From Phycisphaerae bacterium (GTDB lineage: Bacteria; Planctomycetota; Phycisphaerae; Sedimentisphaerales; Anaerobacaceae): a stretch of 53,752 bases of DNA. Of this stretch, positions 23,617-32,281 are shown one piece after another. The position numbers were made by a program, and so were the translations under genes. Location: contig JAQTMR010000014.1 in assembly GCA_028714255.1 (NCBI GenBank), positions 1 through 53,752 on the forward strand, written 5' to 3'. Each line of letters begins with the position of its first letter. The first letter of the stretch is position 1. The notes below the pieces were generated by a model, which was given only the letters and a program-made list of their open reading frames with translations, was not told the origin of the DNA and did no database searches.

Positions 23617-24797
23617 TGAGCGGAAAATGTTTTTTCTTTGCCGGCGGCGGAACTGGGGGACATATCTATCCCGCTATCGCGATAGCGGAAAGAATGGCTA
23701 AGCTTGAGCCTGAAGTTAAAGTGCGTTTTTTCTGCAGCAATCGCAGCGTCGATTTGCGAATCCTTGCCAAGACCGATTTCGTACACGCGAGCCTGCCGGT
23801 TCATAAGTTTTCTCTCAAACCTGTCGAACTAATCAAGTTTTGCACTTCATTTTTAGAAAGCTTCAGAATCGCCAGGCGGGCATTTATTGAAAACAAAGAC
23901 TCAATTGTAATCGGGGTCGGCGGCTTTGTGTCGGCGCCGGTTTGTCTGGCCGCCCGCAAACTCAATATCCCTATCGTTCTTTTGAATGTCGATATTGTAC
24001 CGGGACGGGCAAACAAGATAATAGCCCGCTGGGCAGATGAGATTTTCGTGCAGTTCGAAGATACGAGAAAATGCTTCGCCAAAAAGAAAGCTAAAGTGAA
24101 CGTCCTCGGCTGTCCGCTACGAAGCGGTTTTGACAATCCCCATCCTGAAAAGGCGATAGAGCAATTGGGTCTTGATAAAAACAAAAAGACTTTGCTTATA
24201 ACCGGAGCATCAAGCGGGTCGGAGAGCATCAACGCAGCGATATGTTCGCTTCTGGAAAATTTGAATGCTTTCACGAACGATTGGCAGATAGTTCATTTGA
24301 CAGGACGAGCGAATTTCGAAAACGTGCAGAAGAGATACATCGGCGCCAAAATCAGCCATAAAGTTATAGACTATTTCGACGATATGCCGGACTTATTGTC
24401 GGCTGCGGATTTGGTCATCGGTAGAAGCGGAGCAGTAAGCGCAGCGGAATATGCCGCAGCCGGTGTGCCGAGCATCTGCATACCTTATCCGTATCACAGG
24501 GACAGGCATCAATACTTGAACGCAGGCAAGCTTGTGCAGGCGGGAGCCGCAGTTATAGTAGATGACCAGCCAAAGCACAAGGATATGGGCGGTCGGCTGT
24601 GGGCGGTACTGGAGGAACTGATGAAAAATGATGAGAAGCGAAATAAGCTGGCGGAGAACTGCAAGACAATTGCAAAGACTCAGGCCAGCTTTAAAATCGC
24701 AGAGAAATTATTAAAGATTGGCATTGCGCCGCAGAAGGCCGCGGATTACAAGGGAGACACCGACAGCAAAAAGAATTGCAGCAACACCAAAGTATGA
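23616..24797 (+). CDS. murG: UDP-N-acetylglucosamine:lipid I transferase MurG
   Basis: 393 residues, using the ATG that overlaps the ftsW stop (TAATG) with GGGAGAGAAG upstream. MurG adds GlcNAc to lipid I to give lipid II at the inner membrane face. The GGGTGGH motif is near residue 8, VIGVGGFVSAPV is near 90, LITGASSGSESINAA near 193, and the acceptor-side motif LLSAADLVIGRSGAVSAAEYAAAGVPSICIPYP near 265. The C-terminus is about 20 residues longer than usual and overlaps the convergent gene at 24711 by 87 bases. Confidence 0.95.
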   Translation: MSGKCFFFAGGGTGGHIYPAIAIAERMAKLEPEVKVRFFCSNRSVDLRILAKTDFVHASLPVHKFSLKPVELIKFCTSFLESFRIARRAFIENKDSIVIGVGGFVSAPVCLAARKLNIPIVLLNVDIVPGRANKIIARWADEIFVQFEDTRKCFAKKKAKVNVLGCPLRSGFDNPHPEKAIEQLGLDKNKKTLLITGASSGSESINAAICSLLENLNAFTNDWQIVHLTGRANFENVQKRYIGAKISHKVIDYFDDMPDLLSAADLVIGRSGAVSAAEYAAAGVPSICIPYPYHRDRHQYLNAGKLVQAGAAVIVDDQPKHKDMGGRLWAVLEELMKNDEKRNKLAENCKTIAKTQASFKIAEKLLKIGIAPQKAADYKGDTDSKKNCSNTKV

Positions 24798-25094
24798 GGC
24801 TTGTGGTTCGCCATAGTCGCCGGAATATCCTAATAATGGTATGCAAATAAATGCCGCTGCGATGATAAGCACAGCAATGCCGGAGGTAAGATTTTTTATC
24901 CAAAGCTGACCGATTGGCTCGGGAGGCCTCAACTCCGACAGAGGGGTACCCTTTTCGATAGCTGCTATAATCTGTTTGTGCTCAAGGCGTTTCTTAAGAT
25001 AGTAAATCAGGCCTATAGTGATTATGGGACTCGATAAACCAAGGAAAATCAAAAACACTTTAATACCTTCTGAGATATCATTCTGCCAAAACAT
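24711..25094 (-). CDS. DUF6249-like two-TM membrane protein
   Basis: About 127 residues from the ATG at 25094, which has AAAGG 7-8 bases upstream; an earlier ATG at 25109 is in frame. Helices at about 12-35 and 72-92 frame a short basic loop containing KRLEHKQIIAAIEKGTPLSEL. This arrangement is typical of small bacterial DUF6249 proteins, whose function is unknown. It follows the DUF4097-like gene within a few bases, so it belongs to the ECF-controlled operon. Its 3' end runs 87 bases into murG. Confidence 0.62.
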   Translation of the reverse strand: MFWQNDISEGIKVFLIFLGLSSPIITIGLIYYLKKRLEHKQIIAAIEKGTPLSELRPPEPIGQLWIKNLTSGIAVLIIAAAFICIPLLGYSGDYGEPQASYFGVAAILFAVGVSLVIRGLLRRNANL

Positions 25095-25116
25095 TTTTAA
25101 GCCTTTCATTTAAGAG

Positions 25117-26019
25117 TTATTTTATCTTTATTGAGCCGTTATATGTTTCGAGATAGAGTTTGCCTTCGCCGGTGCCGATTGTTCCGGTAAGCTTTTTTTT
25201 GCTGACTTTTCCTATTACAGTTACCGGCAAATCGGTATTTACCGAACCATTGTGCGTTTCAGCTTCGATTTTAGCCGACAGATTCGGCGGAGTGGTCAGA
25301 TTTATCCAGTTATTGTAAGTGACTATCGAGATATCGCATACCGGCGGAGCGGTTGGGGAGTAAACCACTTTTACGCTGCCGTTGTGGGTCAGCAGTTTTA
25401 TATCGCCGGAGACTTCTTCGCAATTCAGCTGGCCGTTATGTGTTTTAAGCTCCGTATTGCCCGAAATCCCTTTGCAGGTGATTTCTCCGTTATGCGTTTT
25501 AAGTTTGGTTGTTCCGGATATTTTCTCCATGACGACCTTACCGTTATGCGTTATGCCATTGAGCTGACCGGTTAGATTTTTGATTGTTAGAGCACCGTTG
25601 TGGGAGAGAATATCGGCGCTTGTTTGGCCGGGGACGGTCGCATCGAAGTTGACACCAATGGATTCGCCACGGGCCAATCTCGGCTTTTCGATTTTCGTGG
25701 CGAGACCGCTGTCGGAAGGAACAAGTTTTATTTCTACCGCTTCGGCGATTCTTTGCGCATCTTCGACGGTTTCGGCCAATGCGGTAATTGCAGCAGTGAG
25801 ACTGCACTGGTCAACATCGGCGCCGGTAACGTTTATATAGCCATTATGGGTTTGGACTTTGAAGAGATTGTCCGCCTGCATAGGGGCGGAAACATGGACG
25901 GTCCTTTCGTATTTCTTCCTCGGCTTATAACTGCTTGCCATACAGAAACACTCCGAAGCAGCTACCAGCAAACACAGCAAGGAAACCATAGAACATTTAA
26001 GCAAATTTTTCTTACTCAT
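25117..26019 (-). CDS. DUF4097-like exported protein with (T/S)HNG repeats
   Basis: 300 residues with an N-terminal signal peptide. The mature part holds repeating units of about 17-20 residues with the words THNGYINV, SHNGALTI, THNGKVVM, THNGEITC, THNGQLNC, THNGSVKV, THNGSVNT and TYNGSIKI, which would form a right-handed beta-helix. DUF4097 and related proteins are often found in envelope-stress regulons. An AGGAG site is 7 bases before the ATG. The gene is divergent from the sigma-factor gene and has a TGAAAC-N17-CGACTA promoter at 26084-26112. Confidence 0.85.
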   Translation of the reverse strand: MSKKNLLKCSMVSLLCLLVAASECFCMASSYKPRKKYERTVHVSAPMQADNLFKVQTHNGYINVTGADVDQCSLTAAITALAETVEDAQRIAEAVEIKLVPSDSGLATKIEKPRLARGESIGVNFDATVPGQTSADILSHNGALTIKNLTGQLNGITHNGKVVMEKISGTTKLKTHNGEITCKGISGNTELKTHNGQLNCEEVSGDIKLLTHNGSVKVVYSPTAPPVCDISIVTYNNWINLTTPPNLSAKIEAETHNGSVNTDLPVTVIGKVSKKKLTGTIGTGEGKLYLETYNGSIKIK

Positions 26020-26083
26020 TTTAATTCTCCTAAAATTGTTTCGTTTTTGCTTTATTCTAAGGTTTTGTTTCCTTTTTGTCTAT

Positions 26084-26112
26084 TAGTCGCTTATTTCATA
26101 CAATAGGTTTCA
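26084..26112 (-). promoter_or_regulatory. ECF-type promoter for the DUF4097-like operon
   Basis: On the minus strand: -35 TGAAAC (complement of 26107-26112), a 17-base spacer, and -10 CGACTA (complement of 26084-26089). Its boxes are identical to those of the facing promoter at 26120-26148. The -35 lies in a shared palindrome, GTTTCA-N7-TGAAAC. A 5' leader of about 58 bases to the ATG at 26019 follows. Confidence 0.7.
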
Positions 26113-26119
26113 AAATTTA

Positions 26120-26148
26120 TGAAACTTTTCGAGGTTCCGCTGCGACTA
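26120..26148 (+). promoter_or_regulatory. ECF-type promoter for the sigma factor gene
   Basis: TGAAAC at 26120-26125, a 17-base spacer, CGACTA at 26143-26148. It resembles ECF consensus boxes such as TGAAAC...CGT. It suggests that the sigma factor drives its own gene as well as the divergent operon. The expected start of transcription would fall close to the ribosome site at 26152-26160, giving a very short leader, which weakens this assignment somewhat. Confidence 0.6.
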
Positions 26149-26167
26149 AATAAGGAAAGGACTATTT

Positions 26168-26722
26168 TTGACAGACAAGGTAAATGAAAAATGGTTAGGT
26201 AAGCTGCTGGCTGGTGACCACGAGGCATTTGCCGGGTTTGTCGATAAATACAAGGAAACGGTGTTTTTATGCTGTCGGCTGCTTGGGTTGAGAGAGGATG
26301 AGATTGAGGACGCGGCGAGCGAGACATTTATGGCAGCTTACAAGGGGATAAGACAATACAAAGGTCAGGCGGAATTGAGCACCTGGCTTTGGACAATCGC
26401 ATACCGCAAGGGAGTAAATTACATCCGTAAAGAGTCCAAAGTACGGCAAATGTCTCTGTCTGCCGAAGACGGTGATATAACGCCATCCGCAAGAGACTTT
26501 ACAGCCGAAGAAAAGGAGCAGGCTGAGCTTGTGTGGGAGACTGTAAGTCGGCTGCCGGGGTTGTGGGCGATGGCGATAGTTTTGTTCTACCGTGAAGAGA
26601 AAGATTTAAAAGAGATTGCAAAAATAATGCGAGTGGGACAAAATACAGTTAAAACGTATTTGTTCAGGGGCCGAAAAAGATTGAAAGAGCATTTAGCCGG
26701 CGTTATAAAGGAAGATGTCTGA
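26168..26722 (+). CDS. ECF-type sigma-70 family sigma factor
   Basis: 184 residues, starting at a TTG with AAGGAAAGG at 26152-26160. Region 2 spans about 25-95: FVDKYKETVFLCCRLLG, EIEDAASETFMAAYKGIRQY, ELSTWLWTIAYRKGVNYIR. Region 4 is about 130-180 with DLKEIAKIMRVGQNTVKTYLFRGRKRLKEHL, a helix-turn-helix for the -35 box. No other domain is present. The stop overlaps the ATG of the next gene, typical for a sigma/anti-sigma pair. Target promoters are proposed at 26084-26112 and 26120-26148. Confidence 0.93.
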   Translation: MTDKVNEKWLGKLLAGDHEAFAGFVDKYKETVFLCCRLLGLREDEIEDAASETFMAAYKGIRQYKGQAELSTWLWTIAYRKGVNYIRKESKVRQMSLSAEDGDITPSARDFTAEEKEQAELVWETVSRLPGLWAMAIVLFYREEKDLKEIAKIMRVGQNTVKTYLFRGRKRLKEHLAGVIKEDV

Positions 26723-27108
26723 TGAGTAAAGATTCGGAAGCAAAATTCGATGAAATGTTATTTAGAGTATTAAAGAGACATTCGGAGCCGGTGCCGGCTG
26801 ATTTTGCTGACAAGATGTTAAGGCAAATTAAAAAAACCGAAAACGAAAAGACTCTGGCGCGTGTTATTATGCAGGAAAGGCTTGCTCTGGTTGGTTGTAT
26901 CGTTTTGGGTATTATAACGATTGTTGCGGTATTGGTCTTTCCGGGTACTACTATAAATTTTACGGAATTAGCGGAAACCTCTGCTGATAAGATTACCCAA
27001 ACTATAGAAGCCGCCCGTTACAACTGGCGGTTATATGCGGTCTTTGCGGGGGTGTTCTTATTTACTGCTTACAGCTTTGCGGCGTTGTTAGTAAACGATA
27101 GCCGATGA
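26722..27108 (+). CDS. Putative anti-sigma factor (small membrane protein)
   Basis: 128 residues. The N-terminal 50 residues are charged and helical (DEMLFRVLKRHSEPVPADFADKMLRQI), as in the cytoplasmic part of many anti-sigma factors. Two membrane helices follow at about 54-76 and 104-124. There is no zinc-binding HxxxCxxC motif. The ATG overlaps the sigma-factor stop (TGATG). The function is inferred from position and topology. Confidence 0.65.
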   Translation: MSKDSEAKFDEMLFRVLKRHSEPVPADFADKMLRQIKKTENEKTLARVIMQERLALVGCIVLGIITIVAVLVFPGTTINFTELAETSADKITQTIEAARYNWRLYAVFAGVFLFTAYSFAALLVNDSR

Positions 27109-27275
27109 CAGTCTTTTTCCAATGGGGAAACCCTCCAATCCACGAGATATTTTTTTCCGTGTTTGCTCTTGACGGGCAACTGAATAATTGATAATTGGTA
27201 ATGCTGGTAACTGATAAATGTTAATTTGGTTAATATAGCCGCCAGTTGCTATTATAGTTGAAAGGAGGCCATTAT

Positions 27276-28052
27276 ATGGCAAGGACGATATTGATTTTAC
27301 TGTTAGTAATCTTATCGAGCGTATTGACGGGTTGCTACGGACCGGATAGCGGCAGGAGCCAATTTCTGCCGACCCCAATGAAGACTGTTTCGGTGGTTGA
27401 CGCCAAAGAGACCGATATTATCGAGCATATGGCTACTAATCGCCTGGCATATCGGCAATATCTCGAATCGCTGACGGTATATTACAAGAAAAGCGGCGAT
27501 AATATGAAATTGAATTGGGCTGAAGATGAGCTGAAAAGGCTAAACGAGATACCGCAGTACAACTACATCATTGAGGCGAATTTGGCAGGGCCCGACTTGA
27601 AGGCGAAAGATTCGAACAATGCGGCCAACTATTTGTATGACGAAGCTTACCGGATTGAAAAAATCGCCAGGAGACTGATAGTTATTGCAGATGAAGATTT
27701 ACTGCGGCTGTCCCTGGATAAGTACAATCAGGTGATAAAACAATATCCTACTTGCGATAAAATTGACGATGCGGCATACAGAGCCGGTGGAATTTTTGAA
27801 TACTTCAAGGACTATACGATAGCTCTCTTATACTACCAGAGGACTTATCAGTGGGACCCTGCCACGATTCATCCCGCGAGGTTCAAGGCGGCGTATATTT
27901 GTGACGAATATCTGGCTCGCAGGGCAGAGGCGCTGGAGCTTTATCAGCAGGCCATAGAAAAGGAAAACCTCGATAAGAAGCAGAAGGAACTGGCGGAAAA
28001 ACGAATCGCCGAGCTGACCAAGAGTGACGAAACAATTAAAGAAGACAAATGA
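27276..28052 (+). CDS. TPR-like lipoprotein
   Basis: 258 residues from the ATG at 27276, 8 bases after AAGGAGG. The signal peptide ends in LTGC (lipobox). The mature protein is helical, with YDEAYRIEKIARRLI, SLDKYNQVIKQYPTCDKIDDAAYRAGGIFEYFKDYTIALLYYQRTYQWDP and RAEALELYQQAIEKE, each looking like a TPR unit. It resembles BamD/YbgF-type periplasmic tetratricopeptide proteins, but the sequence does not fix the partner. It is terminated by the hairpin at 28118-28150. Confidence 0.8.
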   Translation: MARTILILLLVILSSVLTGCYGPDSGRSQFLPTPMKTVSVVDAKETDIIEHMATNRLAYRQYLESLTVYYKKSGDNMKLNWAEDELKRLNEIPQYNYIIEANLAGPDLKAKDSNNAANYLYDEAYRIEKIARRLIVIADEDLLRLSLDKYNQVIKQYPTCDKIDDAAYRAGGIFEYFKDYTIALLYYQRTYQWDPATIHPARFKAAYICDEYLARRAEALELYQQAIEKENLDKKQKELAEKRIAELTKSDETIKEDK

Positions 28053-28117
28053 TGTTTGTAGAAAGCTCTTGCCTGCTGCGACGCATCGCGGCGAGTTAGC
28101 TTTTCGTGACAGAATCC

Positions 28118-28150
28118 CGGGCCTGACTGAATATCAGGCCCGTTTTTTTT
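28118..28150 (+). terminator. Intrinsic terminator
   Basis: CGGGCCTGA at 28118-28126 pairs perfectly with TCAGGCCCG at 28134-28142, with a 7-base loop, followed by eight T at 28143-28150. It ends the TPR lipoprotein gene 66 bases past its stop and sits only 10 bases before the tilS start. Confidence 0.92.
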
Positions 28151-28160
28151 ATGCATAAAA

Positions 28161-29597
28161 ATGCTGTTGGAATTCGAAAAAAAAGTGGCCGGCTTTATCA
28201 AAACGAACACTTCTTTTGGTTCGGCGGATAACGTTTTGTTGGCAGTTTCGGGCGGAGCCGACTCGACCGCCCTTTTGCACACTTTGTGCGCGCTAAAAGC
28301 CGAGAATATTTTAGGCGGCGATATTTTATGCGCACACTTTAATCATCAGCTAAGAGGTTCGGAAAGTGACGGTGACGAAGCCTTCGTCATTGCTCAGGCG
28401 GATAAACTAAAACTGGCCGTAACAACAAGGCGGTTAGACGTACGAGGCTTTGCCGGTGAAAATAAATTGTCAATCGAAACTGCCGCCCGCAAATTGCGAA
28501 TGGAAAGTCTGCTCGATATCGCAAAGGCCAATAACTGCAAACAGATAGCGACGGCCCATCATAAAGATGACAATGCTGAAACGGTCATACAGCGATTGGT
28601 CCGTGGAACGGGATTTCGCGGCCTTGCGGGCATCTGGCCCATGCGGACCTTTGACGATATCCATTTTATAAGGCCCCTACTCTGCGTCACTCGGGATGAG
28701 ATTATAGATTATTTAAATAAACGCGGCCTGGAATGGCGAATAGACCGGACAAACGACGACTGCTGTTTCAGACGAAACTTTATTCGTCATCGACTGCTTC
28801 CGGCGCTGCAGCGGCAGTGCGACTGTTCTATCGCGGAGCAATTATCAGAGCTGTCCCTGTCGGCCCAAAAGTTTTACAGTTTGGTTTGCAGCAGCACAGA
28901 GGAAATCTGGCCTGAACTGGCTGATTGTTCCACTGATAATATTACGCTGGATTTAGAGAAATTCCTGGCCCAGCCGCCGGCAGTAAAAGTTGAAATAATC
29001 CGGCGGAGTTTAACTAATTTGGGCAGCGGCGAAAAAGATTTAACATACGAGCACTATGAAAACGTATTGCAGTTAGCTCAGCAGAAAACAAGCGGCAGGA
29101 AACTCGAGTTGCCGGGTGGTCTTATGGCCCGGCGTGAATATGGGAATCTGATTTTTACCCGCCGGCAAAAAGGCCTTGCTGTCAAAAAGTCTGCCGAGAA
29201 AATAGTCGAGTTACAAGTCCCGGGGCAAACACGATTCGGCAGTTTCCTGATAGAGGCAACTATTCTGGAAGCAGACAAGAGGCGATTCGAAAAGTTCAAA
29301 CAGGACAAATCGGATTTTGTCGAGTGGTTCGATTTGGACAAGGTAAAGCTGCCTTTAGTTGTTCGTTTTCGCAAGGATGGGGACAGATTTATTCCACTTG
29401 GTCTGGCATCAGACAAAAAGGTCGGCAAATTTTTAACTGACGAGAAAGTGCCTGAAGAAATCAGGCGGAAAATACTTATTATTGCCGATGCCGAGAAGAT
29501 AATCTGGCTCTGGCCGATTCGGATAAGTGAGCAGGCCAAAGTTACAGAGGAACCCCGAAGAATTCTTCAGTTGAAAATAGGGCAGAGTAGTGTTTAA
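28161..29597 (+). CDS. tilS: tRNA(Ile)-lysidine synthase
   Basis: 478 residues. TilS attaches lysine to C34 of the CAU-anticodon tRNA(Ile) so that it reads AUA. The PP-loop SGGADSTALLH (about 30-40) binds ATP. The ATAHHKDDNAETVIQRLVRGTGFRGLAGI segment (about 133-160) and RRNFIRHRLLPAL are family marks. The C-terminal lysine-tRNA binding domain is present (VRFRKDGDRFIPLG at about 395-410, then KVGKFLTDEKVP). It begins just after an intrinsic terminator and must have a promoter within or beside that hairpin. Confidence 0.95.
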   Translation: MLLEFEKKVAGFIKTNTSFGSADNVLLAVSGGADSTALLHTLCALKAENILGGDILCAHFNHQLRGSESDGDEAFVIAQADKLKLAVTTRRLDVRGFAGENKLSIETAARKLRMESLLDIAKANNCKQIATAHHKDDNAETVIQRLVRGTGFRGLAGIWPMRTFDDIHFIRPLLCVTRDEIIDYLNKRGLEWRIDRTNDDCCFRRNFIRHRLLPALQRQCDCSIAEQLSELSLSAQKFYSLVCSSTEEIWPELADCSTDNITLDLEKFLAQPPAVKVEIIRRSLTNLGSGEKDLTYEHYENVLQLAQQKTSGRKLELPGGLMARREYGNLIFTRRQKGLAVKKSAEKIVELQVPGQTRFGSFLIEATILEADKRRFEKFKQDKSDFVEWFDLDKVKLPLVVRFRKDGDRFIPLGLASDKKVGKFLTDEKVPEEIRRKILIIADAEKIIWLWPIRISEQAKVTEEPRRILQLKIGQSSV

Positions 29598-29654
29598 CAG
29601 AACCTTCGCCTACACGGCCGAGAATTTTGTTGGGACAGAAATCGTTATTACTCG

Positions 29655-30320
29655 TCAGCGCCTTTGAGACGGTGTCCACCCGGAACAGTTATGTGGGCAT
29701 TGCTTACCATGTTTATGCTTATGCTTATTTTTATCATGGCACCCGTCGCCATCGTCATCTGGCGGGAGATTACTATCGCCGGGTTGAGCAATCGTAAAGC
29801 CATCAAGAAGTGTTAAGTCCCAAATGGTAGTAGGAGTACATTGGGCAAATTCCACGTGTACATCCCATTTTCCAAAATTAGCATCTTCGGGTATATCAAA
29901 GAGTGCATAGAATAATCCGTCATAAAGCGGCCATCCACGAATCCAATCGATAGTCGAACTGCCCTGAGAAAGCCAGACATCTGCAACAGTCGTCGGAGTA
30001 CCCTGCTCTGGAATGGTAGGAGTACCCTGCCCTGAATTGGTCGGAGTACATTGCAGAAACATATCGCCACCTGTCCATGTTGCCTGCCCGAAACGAGTGC
30101 CCGAGCCGGTGATTACTACAGTTAAAGACTGCCCCTGCTCGGTAACATTGGGGGTTATGGAGGTAAGAATGCCGGGGTCCGTAATGGTGCCCTGAGCAAA
30201 AATAGCATCCTCGCCTGTAATACCCACATCCAGATACTCATCTTGTTGGCCCAAAGTGGGCATTGCAGGCATAACAAACAAGACAACCATCAATAGAAAG
30301 CATTTAGTAGTTGTTTTCAT
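29655..30320 (-). CDS. Exported protein with IPT-like domain and His-rich tail
   Basis: About 221 residues from the ATG at 30320 (GGAAGGAG 8 bases upstream), giving a clean signal peptide. One domain (about 45-190) resembles IPT/TIG-like folds: SITPNVTEQGQSLTVVITGSG..F, and later DIPEDANFGKWDVHVEF. It contains a short tandem of GTPT words (about 95-115). After DDDGDGCHD the tail is rich in His and Lys (KHKHKHGKQCPHNC). That tail may bind metal ions (inference). It follows the O-antigen ligase gene on the same strand. Confidence 0.68.
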   Translation of the reverse strand: MKTTTKCFLLMVVLFVMPAMPTLGQQDEYLDVGITGEDAIFAQGTITDPGILTSITPNVTEQGQSLTVVITGSGTRFGQATWTGGDMFLQCTPTNSGQGTPTIPEQGTPTTVADVWLSQGSSTIDWIRGWPLYDGLFYALFDIPEDANFGKWDVHVEFAQCTPTTIWDLTLLDGFTIAQPGDSNLPPDDDGDGCHDKNKHKHKHGKQCPHNCSGWTPSQRR

Positions 30321-30376
30321 GACAATAACTCCTTCCTTTTTTCCTCTTTTTTGATTTGACTTCAGGCCATGGATTA

Positions 30377-32269
30377 TCAAAAGTTTTTATCCTTGTCAAG
30401 TTTTTTTCCACAAAATTCTAAATATTTTCCCAATCTCGGGTCTTTCGTATTTGGGTCGCAGCGCAATAGTGTATCATACGCTTGTTCGTATCTACCTGTG
30501 TTATAATATGTTGCGCCTAAATTAATCAGTGTTTCATCAAATTGGGGATGGATTTTGAGGGCCTTATTATAGTACCTAATCGCCTGGTCGTGACGGCCCT
30601 GCATTTCATAGCAGGTGGCGAGATTATTTAATACGTGAATATGAAAGGGATGGGCCTTGTAGGCTTTTTCATAATCAATAAGCGCCTGCGGGACATTATT
30701 CATTAAAAAATTGGCTTCCCCTCTATACCACTGCAGCGGAGTTGACATGGGGTCGAGTGCTGCGAATACCGAATAGCCTTTGTCTATTTCCAAGATGACT
30801 ACCGGCCAGTTCTGGGCCGCTCGTGCAGCGTAAGCTCTTTTTGTGTAAATTTCGGCGTTTAGGCGAATATATCCAACTGCTATTGCAAATAATAATAGAG
30901 CAAAAGAAGGAACAACTAACACGGACATAAACCAGCGGGGAACGGTTTTCTTACAGCCAAAGGCCTGGTGATATATAGACACAATAACAGCCATCATCAA
31001 CAGCAGAAACATGGAATGGAAAATTCTTTCCTTCGGAAAACAAAAGGAAGCATCAATCATATACCCGACAATGCCAAAAAACATAAAGAGCGAGAACAGT
31101 TTATGATTTCTATCAGGGTCTCGAACGATGACTTTGAATATATAGAAAAATGTTACTACAAATAATGACATATAAAACATAAAACCGAATATGCCGGTCT
31201 CGAACAGTACCCAGATATAATCATTGTGCGGACGCTGTAAGTGAACTTTTTTGAAAGAGCGCGGCGTAAGATCTTCCAGACCATAGGAAGGAAAACCAAT
31301 TCTCCAGTTGCCGGGGCCATAACCTAAAAACAAATTGTCCTTAACCTCCATCAAAGATTGTTTCCACATCAGGGCCCGTTCTATATTGAGCGGGTGTTCA
31401 GCAGAGGTCAAAGATTCAAGTCTGCCCGCAAGGAAATCTATGGAATCAGATTTCGAATAAAGAAAGCTGAAGATTAAGACAACCGTTACCAACAATATCA
31501 CGATGAGCAGAAAACCCCTCAAAAATGCCTTTTTAGATATTTGCAGCTTTCTGCGAAAAAACCCCGCAACAATAACTGTCGCAACTGTTGACAGCACAAG
31601 CGCCAGCCAAACTGAACGGCTTTGAACAAGCAAAATAATCAGCAGGCCCAGTATGATTGGGATAACACTGATAATCTTCCAATACTTGTTGGCTGTGAAG
31701 AAAACATATAAACAAAATGGAAGTGTTAAAAAAAGAGCAGAAGACAACAGGTTTTTATGTGCCATCGTCCCACTTACCAAAAGCAAAACTTCGACCCCGG
31801 GCTTTCGAAAAGCGTATAGAAAATACTGGCAGAGGGCGATTAAGGATAGAATCGCAGCCATTATTATTATAGCCCTGGCTAAAATCGAGTAGTAGTTTTT
31901 ATTCCTACTCAGAACTATGGCTGCAAGGAGCAAGTACACAAGAGAAACAAAAATTTTCAATGTCTCGTAAATACCCTCTGTAACATTTACCGCTTTGGCG
32001 AGTGAAATTAAGGAGAATAAAAAATAACCGAGAAATAAAGGGTAAATCACTCGCCTTAAAATGCTGCAATCCCATCTTTCTGGATTTTTACAAAGCTGCA
32101 CTGTAAAAGAAATCAATAGAATAAAAGTTATAACGCTCCATGCCAGGAATTGAGGAGCCAGCACGGGGTCGATAGATAAGTTTGTTCCGAGAAATGGTAT
32201 AAAAAAGACTGAAGCGACAAGCAGAACAAAAAAAATCAGATGGTGAGAAATTGTTTCGTTAAACTTCAT
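30377..32269 (-). CDS. O-antigen ligase/polymerase-family membrane protein with TPR tail
   Basis: 630 residues. About 11-12 membrane helices fill residues 10-470, with the Wzy/O-antigen ligase loop LGYGPGNWRIGFPSYGLEDLTPRSFKKVHLQRPHNDYIWVLFETGIFGF near 310-370. The C-terminal 120 residues hold about three TPR units: ALIDYEKAYKAHPFHIHVLNNLATCYEMQ, AIRYYNKALKIHPQFDETLINLGATYYNT, YEQAYDTLL. Such proteins join or polymerise lipid-linked glycans. It starts 12 bases after the ruvB stop, so it is in the same transcription unit. Confidence 0.86.
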   Translation of the reverse strand: MKFNETISHHLIFFVLLVASVFFIPFLGTNLSIDPVLAPQFLAWSVITFILLISFTVQLCKNPERWDCSILRRVIYPLFLGYFLFSLISLAKAVNVTEGIYETLKIFVSLVYLLLAAIVLSRNKNYYSILARAIIIMAAILSLIALCQYFLYAFRKPGVEVLLLVSGTMAHKNLLSSALFLTLPFCLYVFFTANKYWKIISVIPIILGLLIILLVQSRSVWLALVLSTVATVIVAGFFRRKLQISKKAFLRGFLLIVILLVTVVLIFSFLYSKSDSIDFLAGRLESLTSAEHPLNIERALMWKQSLMEVKDNLFLGYGPGNWRIGFPSYGLEDLTPRSFKKVHLQRPHNDYIWVLFETGIFGFMFYMSLFVVTFFYIFKVIVRDPDRNHKLFSLFMFFGIVGYMIDASFCFPKERIFHSMFLLLMMAVIVSIYHQAFGCKKTVPRWFMSVLVVPSFALLLFAIAVGYIRLNAEIYTKRAYAARAAQNWPVVILEIDKGYSVFAALDPMSTPLQWYRGEANFLMNNVPQALIDYEKAYKAHPFHIHVLNNLATCYEMQGRHDQAIRYYNKALKIHPQFDETLINLGATYYNTGRYEQAYDTLLRCDPNTKDPRLGKYLEFCGKKLDKDKNF

Positions 32270-32281
32270 ATATAAAAGCTA

